8,455 nucleotides of DNA from Candidatus Adiutrix sp. (GTDB lineage: Bacteria; Desulfobacterota; Desulfarculia; Adiutricales; Adiutricaceae). A program made the translations under genes and the position numbers. This document shows, piece by piece, positions 1 through 6,612 of the stretch. Numbering within the stretch: the first letter of the stretch is position 1; the number at the start of each line of letters is the position of its first letter. The notes under the pieces were generated by a model. That model did no database searches. It saw only the letters and a program-made list of their open reading frames with translations, and was not told the origin of the DNA. The stretch lies in the NCBI GenBank assembly GCA_031273445.1, contig JAISRV010000047.1:1-8455 (forward strand), read 5' to 3'.

Positions 1-1178
1 GAATACCAGTCGTAGCCGCGCACGCTGTTGATGCCGCCGATCATGTACTTTTCATACGTGGGCAGGCCTCTGTCCTTGTTTTCCTTCATATAGCCGATCT
101 CGCCGTGGGCCATGAGCGAAGCCCCCCTCCAGAACGGAGACGGCAGCCAGAAAGCGCCTTCGGCTTCATACTGGCTGAAGCTGGTGTCGCCCCCGAGGAA
201 CCCGGAAGCCAGCGCGTAGCTCAAACGCGTGGTGGAGCCCCGGGTGGGGAAGAAAAAGTGGTTGCGGGTGTCGCGCCGCAGATTCACAGTGACGATGCTG
301 TCAAGCGAATAGTCCTTCATGGATTGGAGATATTGCGAGGAAGACGCGGAGACGTCGGTTATGTCGATGTTTTCTATGCTGTAGCGGGCCGAAAGGTAAA
401 AGTTGCCCAGCAAAGGATAGCCGGCCCGGATGGCGCCGCCGGTCGACTCTTTTTTGTAATAATCGTACCTGTTGTAATATTTGAAGAGGTCAAAGCCCAT
501 CGTCAGGGGAATGTCGGCCACCCAGGGGTCAGTGAAGGAAATGTCGAAAAAGTTGTTTTTGGAGCCGATGTTCATTTCCACTGAAAGCCGGCGGCCATAA
601 CCGAAGAGGTTGTCCTGGGTGACGCGGGCCACGCCGAAAAGCGAGTTGTAGCTGCTGTAGCCGCCGCCGATCTGGAAAGAGCCGGTGGGGCGTTCTTTGA
701 CCTCGACGCGCAGGTTCATTTTGTCGTCGCTGTCCGACGGTCCAGGGGCCAGATTGACCTGATCGAAGAAAGTGCTGCGCATGAGATTGGCCTGGCTGGC
801 CTGAATCTTCGAAGCCGAAAACAAATCGCCTTCAACCACGTTCAACTGCCGGCGGATGACCTTGTCGCGGGTTTTCTCGTTGCCGACAATGGTGATGCGG
901 TCAAAATAAACCAGCTGTTGCGGGTCGACCACCAGTTCGACGTCCAACATGTCTTCGCCGGAGGGGGTGATGAGAGGCTCAATGGTGTTATGGGCATAGC
1001 CCTTGTCGGAATAATAGGTCTGCAATCCTTTTATGTCCGCCTGCAACATTTCGCGGCTGAACCATTTTTCGCCGCTTATGCCCAGCCGTCTGGCCAATTT
1101 GACCGGATCGTCGTCCTCCAGGAGGTTGCCGCTGACGGCGACCTTCCCGACCCGATAACGGCCGCCTTCCTCAATCGG
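1..1178 (-). pseudogene. bamA: BamA C-terminal part (POTRA 4-5 and beta-barrel), in frame after an internal stop; cut by left window edge
   Basis: This is the direct in-frame continuation of the upstream bamA fragment, separated from it only by one TAA codon. I translated the frame by hand from 1178 to 1 and found no further stop. It begins PIEEGGRYRVGKV, completing POTRA 3 and opening POTRA 4 (VAVSGN). POTRA 5 follows (ITIVGNEKTRDKVIRRQLN up to RVEVKERPTGSF). The beta-barrel then starts with GGGYSSYNSLFGV and many alternating aromatic strands. The last readable residues include GGINSVRGYDWY, the conserved VRGF/Y motif of the Omp85 loop L6. About 100 C-terminal residues should lie beyond the edge. 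The first in-frame ATG after the stop is at 1049, inside POTRA 4, and would give a product with no signal peptide, so independent translation is unlikely to be useful. Either the full gene is read through, the stop is a sequence error, or this half is dead. Confidence 0.85.
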
Positions 1179-1181
1179 TTA
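1179..1181 (-). other. Premature in-frame TAA in bamA (codon 390)
   Basis: On the minus strand the codons read GTC ACC TAA CCG ATT GAG GAA GGC, giving V-T-stop-P-I-E-E-G. BamA homologues commonly have an aromatic residue in this last strand of POTRA 3, and TAA is one base from both tyrosine codons TAT and TAC. No frame change is needed on either side. TAA also ends the corrinoid-protein and gntR genes in this window, so a changed meaning of TAA is not a likely explanation. Confidence 0.95.
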
Positions 1182-2348
1182 GGTGACGATCAAGCCGCCG
1201 CCGGGAGCGGCGTCGATCGAAGGTTCGCCCACCCGGGCCTGCAAAAAGCCGCTGTTATGATAAAAAGCCTCCAGCTTCTGAACGTCGCTGGACAGTTTAG
1301 CGTAATCCAGCTTGCCGGAGCCGCTGATCCAGGAAATAAGAAAATTGCGTTCGCTGGTGTCTATTTTCCGGCTCAAAGTCCAGTCTGAATAAAATTCATT
1401 GCCGTCGAAGTCGATTTCCTTGATGTAAATACGGCCGCCTTCCACGATCTCGTAAACCAGAAGGCCGCGGCCATCGTCGCCGGACTCTATGGAGGCGACC
1501 ACCTGAACCTGGGGATAGCCCTTGTCGGTATACAGTTTCTTGATGTTCTCCACCGACTCCGCGAGGGCCAGTTCGCTGGGAACGTCATATTCCTTGATGC
1601 CCACAACCTTCATCAGATCGTCATGGTCGAACTTCTCGTTGCCTTTAAAGACGATATTGCCGAGCTGCGAGCGCTCTTTCACCGTAAAATGAACTGCTTT
1701 GCCGCCGCGGACGTCGCTGACGCTGACCCGCACGTCATCAAAATAGCCCATTGAGTAAATGCGCTTGATGTCAGAGGTGGCTTTGGCTTCGTTATAGGAG
1801 CCGCCGGGCCGGATGCGCAACGCGTTTAAAATAGCCTGTGAATCGACCATGGTGTTGCCGCTCACCGTCACGGCCGCCACCCGGGCGCCGCCGCCGAAGA
1901 GGTGGTCGCTGGTCATTAAAACCAGACGCTCGGCCGTAAGCGGCAGGTTGATTGATTTGTCGGCCGCGGCCGACAGCCTTTCGCTGGATCGATCGCGCCC
2001 CAGGCTGACTAGTTGGCCGGTCATATTGAAGCGTTCGCCGCTTTTGGTCACCCCGGCCAGGAAGATGTAGTCCGCGCCCAGATCCCTGGCCTGGGCCTTG
2101 GCGGCTTCTACGCCGTTGGCCAGCACGTTGTCGCCCATGGGGATCGGCGTAAAACCCTGGCTGGAGAAACTTCGAACCACCACGTCCATCAGCCCCTTGC
2201 TCATTTGACTAAGCTGCGCCAGCTGTGCGCCGTCGGCAGACAAAGTAAAAGGGGCCACGGCCACCTTCTGCCCGTCCTGGGCGCTGAGGGGCGCGGAATG
2301 AAGGACGCAGACAAAGGCCAAGGCCAAAAGGCAGACGATTTTCTTCAT
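1179..2348 (-). CDS. bamA: BamA N-terminal part: signal peptide, TolB-like domain, POTRA 1-3; ends at premature TAA
   Basis: Outer-membrane protein assembly factor BamA, the essential Omp85 protein that folds and inserts beta-barrel proteins. Residues 1-23 are a Sec signal peptide (MKK, hydrophobic core, likely cut after LSA before QDG). Residues about 27-150 form an alpha/beta domain beginning KVAVAPF that resembles the TolB N-terminal domain and is absent from E. coli BamA. POTRA 1 (about 155-226, VTVSGN to FTVKER), POTRA 2 (228-303, IVFKGNEKF to YEIVEG) and most of POTRA 3 (306-389, IDFDGNEFY to GGLIVT) follow. Codon 390 is TAA where a tyrosine-like residue is expected, and homology resumes at once in the same frame. 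The ATG at 2348 is preceded by GAGG seven bases upstream. The gene follows lolD after 208 nt with its own candidate promoter. Family identity is secure; whether this allele is functional is not. Confidence 0.9.
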   Translation of the reverse strand: MKKIVCLLALAFVCVLHSAPLSAQDGQKVAVAPFTLSADGAQLAQLSQMSKGLMDVVVRSFSSQGFTPIPMGDNVLANGVEAAKAQARDLGADYIFLAGVTKSGERFNMTGQLVSLGRDRSSERLSAAADKSINLPLTAERLVLMTSDHLFGGGARVAAVTVSGNTMVDSQAILNALRIRPGGSYNEAKATSDIKRIYSMGYFDDVRVSVSDVRGGKAVHFTVKERSQLGNIVFKGNEKFDHDDLMKVVGIKEYDVPSELALAESVENIKKLYTDKGYPQVQVVASIESGDDGRGLLVYEIVEGGRIYIKEIDFDGNEFYSDWTLSRKIDTSERNFLISWISGSGKLDYAKLSSDVQKLEAFYHNSGFLQARVGEPSIDAAPGGGLIVT

Positions 2349-2359
2349 GATGAAACCTC

Positions 2360-2380
2360 AAAAGCCGCTCTTCCGAAGGC
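2360..2380 (-). other. Small stem-loop just upstream of the bamA ribosome binding site
   Basis: The minus-strand transcript reads AAGCC, an 11-nt loop, then GGCTT, followed after two bases by the GAGG ribosome binding site of bamA. The 5-bp stem sits against the binding site and might affect translation initiation. On the opposite strand the same stem is followed by ATTTTT, so it could equally act as a weak terminator for antisense transcription. The stem is short and may be a chance match. Confidence 0.3.
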
Positions 2381-2393
2381 TTATTTTTGGAAA

Positions 2394-2424
2394 CGCCCGT
2401 CAAATCAAACAGGCGTCCGTCAAA
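2394..2424. repeat. Two direct repeats with 20-bp period in the bamA leader
   Basis: On the plus strand CGCCCGTCAAA (2394-2404) is repeated as CGTCCGTCAAA (2414-2424). One of the 11 bases differs, and the match extends two bases further as TC/CC. The copies start exactly 20 bp apart, about two helical turns, so they would lie on the same face of the DNA. They fall between the candidate bamA promoter and the start codon. A regulator site is possible, but no family is recognised. Confidence 0.4.
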
Positions 2425-2452
2425 CCAGGCGATCGGCTTGACATATCGCTAA

Positions 2453-2481
2453 AGTATATATTATTTTTCTTTTAGGCCCAA
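2453..2481 (-). promoter_or_regulatory. Candidate sigma-70 promoter for bamA
   Basis: On the minus strand TTGGGC (2476-2481, three of six consensus bases) is followed by a 17-bp A/T-rich spacer and TATACT (2453-2458, five of six consensus bases). Transcription would start near 2446, giving a leader of about 97 nt before bamA. The -10 element is good and the -35 weak. The position in the only long spacer of the lysS-lolC-lolD-bamA block supports an extra promoter that lets bamA be expressed separately from the upstream genes. Confidence 0.4.
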
Positions 2482-2556
2482 ATTACAAGCAAAAAATCCG
2501 CCCACCCCGGCCGGGAGATCTAAATCATTTTTAACAAATTGATATAATAGTTAAAA

Positions 2557-3285
2557 TCAAAGGCTGACCTCCACCAGGCGGCCGCTCTTTAGCTCCATGG
2601 GCTGATCGACCAAGGCGGCCAACTGGCTGTTGTGGGTGACGATGACGGCCGCCAGGTTTTTTTCCCGCACCATCTCCATAATCAGCCCATTGACCGTGCC
2701 GGAGCTTTTGGCGTCCAGATTGCCGGTAGGTTCATCGGCCAGGAGCACCCGAGGCGCCATGACCAGAGCGCGGGCCAGGGCGGCGCGCTGCTGCTCGCCG
2801 CCGGACATTTCGCCGGGCTTGTGATTGAGCCGCGAACCCAGGCCCACCCGCTCCAGCAGAGGTCGGGCCAGTTCAAAAGCCGGGCGCGGCTCCAGGCCGG
2901 AAAGGCGCGCCGGCATGGCTACGTTTTCCAAAGCGGTGAAATCGGCCAGGAGATGATGAAACTGGAAGACAAAGCCGACGGCCTTATTGCGCCAGGCGGC
3001 CAGTTGGCCTTCATCCTGATTGAAAACATCAAGCCCCTCGTAAAGCACCCGGCCCCCGGTAGGGCGGTCAAGGCCCCCAAGCAGGTGCAACAGGGTGGAT
3101 TTGCCGGAACCGGAGGCGCCCACTATGGCCAGTGAACGGCCGCTGGTCACGGTCAGGTCAAGCCCGCTCAAAATATTGAGCGTCTCCGTGCCGCTGACGA
3201 AAATGCGGCTCAGGCCGCTGGCCTCCAAAATGACGCCGCCGCGGGTCGGGGCCGGGTCGGGCTTGGCGGCGGCCTTCCTATTCAT
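2557..3285 (-). CDS. lolD: Lipoprotein-releasing ABC transporter, ATP-binding protein LolD
   Basis: ATPase of the LolCDE machine, which extracts sorted lipoproteins from the outer leaflet of the inner membrane and hands them to the periplasmic carrier LolA. All ABC motifs are present: Walker A GASGSGKST (56-64), Q-loop glutamine in FVFQF (about 108), signature SGGEQQR (161-167), Walker B VLLADEPTGNLD (180-191) and H-loop THN (217-219). At 242 residues it has the usual length, with a short, basic, proline-rich N-terminal tail of about 17 residues. It is assigned to LolD rather than the related MacB or FtsE ATPases because it is paired with a LolC/E-type permease and lies next to bamA. The start codon lies inside the end of lolC (ATGAATAG, 8-nt overlap), which implies translational coupling and a matched supply of the two subunits. 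The stop is TGA. Confidence 0.93.
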   Translation of the reverse strand: MNRKAAAKPDPAPTRGGVILEASGLSRIFVSGTETLNILSGLDLTVTSGRSLAIVGASGSGKSTLLHLLGGLDRPTGGRVLYEGLDVFNQDEGQLAAWRNKAVGFVFQFHHLLADFTALENVAMPARLSGLEPRPAFELARPLLERVGLGSRLNHKPGEMSGGEQQRAALARALVMAPRVLLADEPTGNLDAKSSGTVNGLIMEMVREKNLAAVIVTHNSQLAALVDQPMELKSGRLVEVSL

Positions 3286-4519
3286 AGCGCAGCGCCTCCG
3301 CCGGATCCAGCCTGGCGGCTTGATTGGCCGGGTAGATGGTGGCCAGATAGCTGATGGCGATAGTCACCAGAACGGTGGCGGCCACGTTCACGGGCCGCAT
3401 CTCGATCGGCAGACTGTCCATCAGATAAATATCCGGCGGCAGCGAAATGAATTTGTAGCGCTTCAACAGAAGGCACAAGGTCACGCCCGTCGCCAGGCCT
3501 CCGGCCGCGCCGATCAGCCCGACCACCAGGCCCTGGATGGTGAAGATGCGGCGCACCTGCCGCCGGGTGGCCCCCATTGACTTCAAGATGGCGATATCGC
3601 GGCTCTTTTCCATGACCATCATAATCAGGGTGGCCACGATATTGAAAGCGGCCACCACGATGGTCAGCGTCAGCACCACGAACATGGCCGCCTGTTCCAG
3701 CTTCAGCGCCGCGAACAGGGCCAGATTCCTCTGCATCCAGTCCACGGCCCGGCAGCGGTCGCGGCCGAGGAGGTCCAGGGCCTGTTCCTTGATGATATCC
3801 GCCTTATATATGTCTTCAACCATGATCTCCAGTGTGGAGACTTCGTCGCCGCTCATGGCCAGAAGCTCCCGCGCGTTCTCCAGGGTCATGTAGGCGGTCG
3901 AAGAGTCATATTCGTAAAGGCCGGAGTTGAAAGACCCGGCCACCTGATACGAACGGGTCAGCGGCGCGCGCGCGCCCAGGGGGGTCACGCGCCCGAAAGG
4001 AGAGATGATGTTGACGCGGTCGAAGGCGAAAGCCAGAATATCGGAGGACAACTGGGAGCCGAGGATGACCGGCGGCGCCTCGAAACCTTCGGGGTCGGTC
4101 AGATACTCCAGGGCGCCGGGAGAAAGGTTCATACGAGCCAACTGGCCGCTCAAAGCCGCCGCCTGGGGGTCGATGCCCTTGACCAGAACTCCGCTGGCCC
4201 CGCCTGGGCCCGAGCCGAGGGTCTGGCCGTAAATGAATGGTTCGACCGATTTGACTCCGGGCAGGGTCTTAATCTGTTCGGTCAATTCGGGCCAGCCGGC
4301 CAAGCCGCCGCCCAGGCCCATGACCACCACGTGGGAGGTGATGCCCAGAAATTTTTCCTTCAGGTTGCTTTCAAAGCCGGCCAGGACGGCCAGAACCACA
4401 ATCAGGGCGGCCACGCCCAAGCCCACCCCGCCAATGGAAATGACGGTGATCATGGAGATGAAGCTCTCCCGGCGCCTGGCCCGCATGTAACGGAAAGCTA
4501 TACTGCGTTCGATGGACAA
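3278..4519 (-). CDS. lolC: Lipoprotein-releasing ABC transporter, permease subunit LolC/LolE
   Basis: Inner-membrane permease of the lipoprotein-releasing system. The 413 residues show the classic layout: a conserved N-terminal stretch (IAFRYMRARRRESFISMIT), membrane helix 1 (about 21-48), a large periplasmic domain (about 50-270), then three membrane helices (about 275-302, 326-352 and 376-397). The cytoplasmic segment MEKSRDIAILKSMGATRRQ (303-321) is the coupling region that touches LolD. The C-terminus LDPAEALRYE is the family signature. The start is TTG; no ATG or GTG occurs in frame between it and the lysS stop, and AAGGA lies about 10 bases upstream. The start fits the usual N-terminus of the family. 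Only one permease gene is seen, so two copies may form a homodimer as in other single-permease systems, or a partner lies elsewhere. The gene is 36 nt from lysS and overlaps lolD. Confidence 0.92.
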   Translation of the reverse strand: MSIERSIAFRYMRARRRESFISMITVISIGGVGLGVAALIVVLAVLAGFESNLKEKFLGITSHVVVMGLGGGLAGWPELTEQIKTLPGVKSVEPFIYGQTLGSGPGGASGVLVKGIDPQAAALSGQLARMNLSPGALEYLTDPEGFEAPPVILGSQLSSDILAFAFDRVNIISPFGRVTPLGARAPLTRSYQVAGSFNSGLYEYDSSTAYMTLENARELLAMSGDEVSTLEIMVEDIYKADIIKEQALDLLGRDRCRAVDWMQRNLALFAALKLEQAAMFVVLTLTIVVAAFNIVATLIMMVMEKSRDIAILKSMGATRRQVRRIFTIQGLVVGLIGAAGGLATGVTLCLLLKRYKFISLPPDIYLMDSLPIEMRPVNVAATVLVTIAISYLATIYPANQAARLDPAEALRYE

Positions 4520-4555
4520 AAAAAGAGAATCCTTCCTCTCGCGGCGGGCGGCGCC

Positions 4556-6100
4556 TCAGCGGCCGACGGCGCGCATATGAGGGAAAAGAATGACGTCCTT
4601 AATGGAAGGAACATCCGCCAAAAGCATGACCAGCCGGTCTATGCCCACCCCTTCGCCGGCGGCCGGGGGCATGCCGTACATCAGGGCCCGCACATAGTCT
4701 TCATCCATATACATGCTCTCTTCGTCGCCGGCGGCGCGCTCGGCCGCCTGGGCCAGAAAACGGCCGCGCTGGTCCAGGGGGTCGTTGAGTTCGGAAAAGG
4801 CGTTGGCCAGTTCCCGCCCGGTTATGAACAGTTCGAAACGGTCGGTCAAGGCGGCGTCTGCCTCATTGCGGCGGGCCAGGGGGCTGATATCGGCCGGATA
4901 ATGGGTGATGTAAGTGGGGTTGATCAATTTGGGCTCCACGGCCAGGTCGAATATTTTAGCCTGCACCTTGCCCAGAGGATCCTGCTCCGACTTCTCCCCG
5001 CCTATGGATTTCAGAAAAGCCCGCGCCGCGTCAAGGTCCTGGGCGGCCTCTTCAGGCGCGCCGCCAAGTTCGACCAGGGCCTCTTTGAATTTGAGGCGAG
5101 CCCAGGGCCGGGCCAGATTCACGGGCCTGCCTTGGTAGTTGAAGGAAGTGCGGCCGAGGGTTTTTTCCGCCACATATAAAAACATTTCTTCAGTCAAATC
5201 CATCAGATCATAGAAGTCGGCATAGGCTTGGTAAAATTCCATCATGGTGAATTCCGGGTTGTGTTGAAGGCTCAGGCCTTCATTGCGGAAACAGCGGTTG
5301 AGTTCGAAGACCCGGTCGAAGCCGCCCACCAGAAGGCGTTTTAAATACAGTTCCGGAGCGATGCGCAGATAAAGGTCCCGATCCAGGGCCTGGTGATGCG
5401 TCTCGAAAGGTTTGGCCGCGGCCCCGCCGGGAATGGGGTGCATCATCGGCGTCTCCACTTCCACATAATCGCGGGCGGCCATGAATTCTCTTATGGCCGA
5501 AACTATTTTGGAACGCAGAAGGAAGACGCGGCGGCTGTCTTCGTTCATGATCAGGTCGACATAGCGCTGGCGATAGCGCATCTCGGCGCTCATGTCGTGA
5601 AATTTTTCAGGCAGCGGCCACAGGCTTTTGGTCACCAGTTCCAGCGCTTCGGCCAGTATGGTCAATTCGCCGGTCTTGGTTTTGAAAAGTCGGCCGGTCA
5701 CGCCCGCCAGGTCCCCGATGTCCAGTTTTTTGAACAGGGCGAAGGTCGCTTCGTCCACCGACTGCCTGCGGATATAAACCTGCATCCGCCCGGTGGAGTC
5801 GGCCAGATCGAAAAAAACGGATTTGCCGTAGTCGCGGCGGGCCATTATGCGGCCGGCCGCCACAAAGACATCTTCCATTTTTTCGAAATCGTCGTGTTCC
5901 AGGCCTTCGAAACGGGCCCGTAGATCGGCGATTTTATTTTTCGGGCGGAAGGCGTTGGGGTAGAGTTTGAGACCGGCTTCAGCCATTTCGCCGGCTTTGT
6001 CGAAGCGGGCCTTGATGACGGGGCTGTCTTCGTCTTCATCCTGACGCCGGCTCCGCGGCTCATCAGGAGGACAGGGCGGCTGTCGCAGTTCTTCGCTCAT
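4556..6100 (-). CDS. lysS: Lysyl-tRNA synthetase, class II (LysS)
   Basis: Cytoplasmic enzyme that charges tRNA-Lys with lysine. The 514-residue protein has the standard class IIb design. After an acidic, poorly conserved N-terminal tail (1-28) come the KARFDKAGEM..LYPNAF segment and an OB-fold anticodon-binding domain (about 75-158). The catalytic domain carries motif 1 (about 204-222, DYVEVETPMMHPI), motif 2 (RVFELNRCFRNEG, 263-275, with HNPEFTMMEFY) and motif 3 (GEGVGIDRLVML, 482-493). The frame stays open upstream to 6328, but the ATG at 6100 is chosen: the family N-terminus begins there, AAGGGGAG lies about 12 bases upstream, and the longer reading would run through the promoter. The gene leads the lysS-lolC-lolD-bamA block. 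I see no sign of damage or of a T-box. Confidence 0.97.
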   Translation of the reverse strand: MSEELRQPPCPPDEPRSRRQDEDEDSPVIKARFDKAGEMAEAGLKLYPNAFRPKNKIADLRARFEGLEHDDFEKMEDVFVAAGRIMARRDYGKSVFFDLADSTGRMQVYIRRQSVDEATFALFKKLDIGDLAGVTGRLFKTKTGELTILAEALELVTKSLWPLPEKFHDMSAEMRYRQRYVDLIMNEDSRRVFLLRSKIVSAIREFMAARDYVEVETPMMHPIPGGAAAKPFETHHQALDRDLYLRIAPELYLKRLLVGGFDRVFELNRCFRNEGLSLQHNPEFTMMEFYQAYADFYDLMDLTEEMFLYVAEKTLGRTSFNYQGRPVNLARPWARLKFKEALVELGGAPEEAAQDLDAARAFLKSIGGEKSEQDPLGKVQAKIFDLAVEPKLINPTYITHYPADISPLARRNEADAALTDRFELFITGRELANAFSELNDPLDQRGRFLAQAAERAAGDEESMYMDEDYVRALMYGMPPAAGEGVGIDRLVMLLADVPSIKDVILFPHMRAVGR

Positions 6101-6262
6101 TATATTTGAAAGCTCCCCTTCAATAAGGCAAGATTTAGGGCCATCGCATAAAAAACGTAACCCTGTGAAATCACAAATATTCACAAATTGATGCTCTGAA
6201 AAACTATCTTGATGTTTCAATATATTACTATTTTCATGCGATTGCCCTGGGCAATATTTAAC
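6101..6262 (-). other. Long lysS 5' leader
   Basis: About 160 nt lie between the predicted start of transcription and the lysS ATG. The leader is A/T-rich. It holds a short possible reading frame, MKIVIY plus stop, without a convincing ribosome binding site. It also has a TTTGTGA direct repeat with an overlapping TGTGA-TT-TCACA inverted repeat (about 6160-6185), followed by a run of six T. None of these forms a strong attenuator. No protein-coding gene is seen here. Confidence 0.4.
6241..6255. promoter_or_regulatory. Perfect palindrome just downstream of the lysS promoter
   Basis: ATTGCCC-T-GGGCAAT is a perfect inverted repeat with 7-bp arms around one central base. It lies at about +7 to +21 relative to the predicted lysS transcription start, a usual place for a repressor operator. 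With a one-base spacer it is better suited to a dimeric DNA-binding protein than to an RNA hairpin. I cannot name the regulator. Confidence 0.45.
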
Positions 6263-6268
6263 TTTTTC

Positions 6269-6297
6269 AGTATATCCAGGCCGCCGCAACCCGTCAA
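6269..6297 (-). promoter_or_regulatory. Sigma-70-type promoter for the lysS-lol-bam block
   Basis: On the minus strand TTGACG (6292-6297) and TATACT (6269-6274) each match the sigma-70 consensus at five of six bases, with the optimal 17-bp spacer. Transcription should begin near 6262 toward lysS. It is the best promoter match I found in the window and its direction fits the first gene of the block. Confidence 0.7.
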
Positions 6298-6330
6298 GGC
6301 CGTATTTTGCGCTACACTCGGCGGCCATAA

Positions 6331-6584
6331 TGCCGTCAAATATGGATCAGGGCCGCCGCGGCTTCAGGCCTCGCTCCGCTTATGCGCATGGGCAAAACCT
6401 TGCCGGAAGTGCCGCTTCGGGATTCTGAACTGGTACGATCACACTATATTATCCGGCCCTTTGGAAGGCGCAAACAACAAAATCAAAACTCTCAAACGGC
6501 CGGCTTACAGGTTCCGAGATCTGGACTTCATTTAAACTCAGAATCATGACCATTCATGAGGCAAAGTACGCTTTAACCGGATGA
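6331..6584 (+). pseudogene. Remnant of an ISL3-family transposase (C-terminal end only)
   Basis: About the last 85 residues of an ISL3-type DDE transposase can be read by joining three frames. The first piece (about 6334-6405) reads RQIWIRAAAASGLAPLMRMGKTL. After a frame change near 6410 the second piece reads FGILNWYDHTILSGPLEGANNK and continues IKTLKRPAYRFRDLDF; the SGPLEGxNNKIKxxKR block is diagnostic of the family. An extra A at 6530 breaks the frame again, and KLRIMTIHEAKYALTG plus TGA (6582-6584) finishes the normal C-terminus. The first roughly 300 residues and the left end are gone. The stretch 6585-6610 ends in GCAAAGATGAGC, which resembles a decayed right terminal repeat. The element is dead. 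It points toward the 3' end of the corrinoid-protein gene, with which it is tail to tail. Confidence 0.8.
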
Positions 6585-6612
6585 ACCGAATTTATCTTCG
6601 CAAAGATGAGCG

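Noticed and set aside
105..584. Plus-strand frame of 159 codons at the left end
   Set aside because: It is antisense to the BamA barrel, whose frame is fully open and carries Omp85 motifs.
1179..1181. A changed genetic code in which TAA encodes tyrosine
   Set aside because: TAA ends the corrinoid-protein and gntR genes at sensible positions in the same window, so general reassignment is unlikely.
2438..2466. Perfect TTGACA on the plus strand in the lolD-bamA spacer as a promoter
   Set aside because: The only hexamer at 17-bp spacing is TTATTT, a poor -10, and there is no plus-strand gene downstream.
2500..2525. CCCGGCCGGG followed by GGCGGATTTTTT as a terminator after lolD
   Set aside because: The palindrome can form only a 3-bp stem in RNA and other pairings need several mismatches, so it is not a convincing terminator.
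4331..5179. Long plus-strand open frame (282 codons) across lolC and lysS
   Set aside because: It lies opposite two well-identified genes, spans their junction, and has a composition rich in G, Q, H and A, as expected from a shadow of GC-rich coding sequence.
6101..6328. 76-residue N-terminal extension of LysS
   Set aside because: The frame is open, but it would run through the promoter, is A/T-rich, resembles no LysS N-terminus, and the ATG at 6100 has a ribosome binding site.
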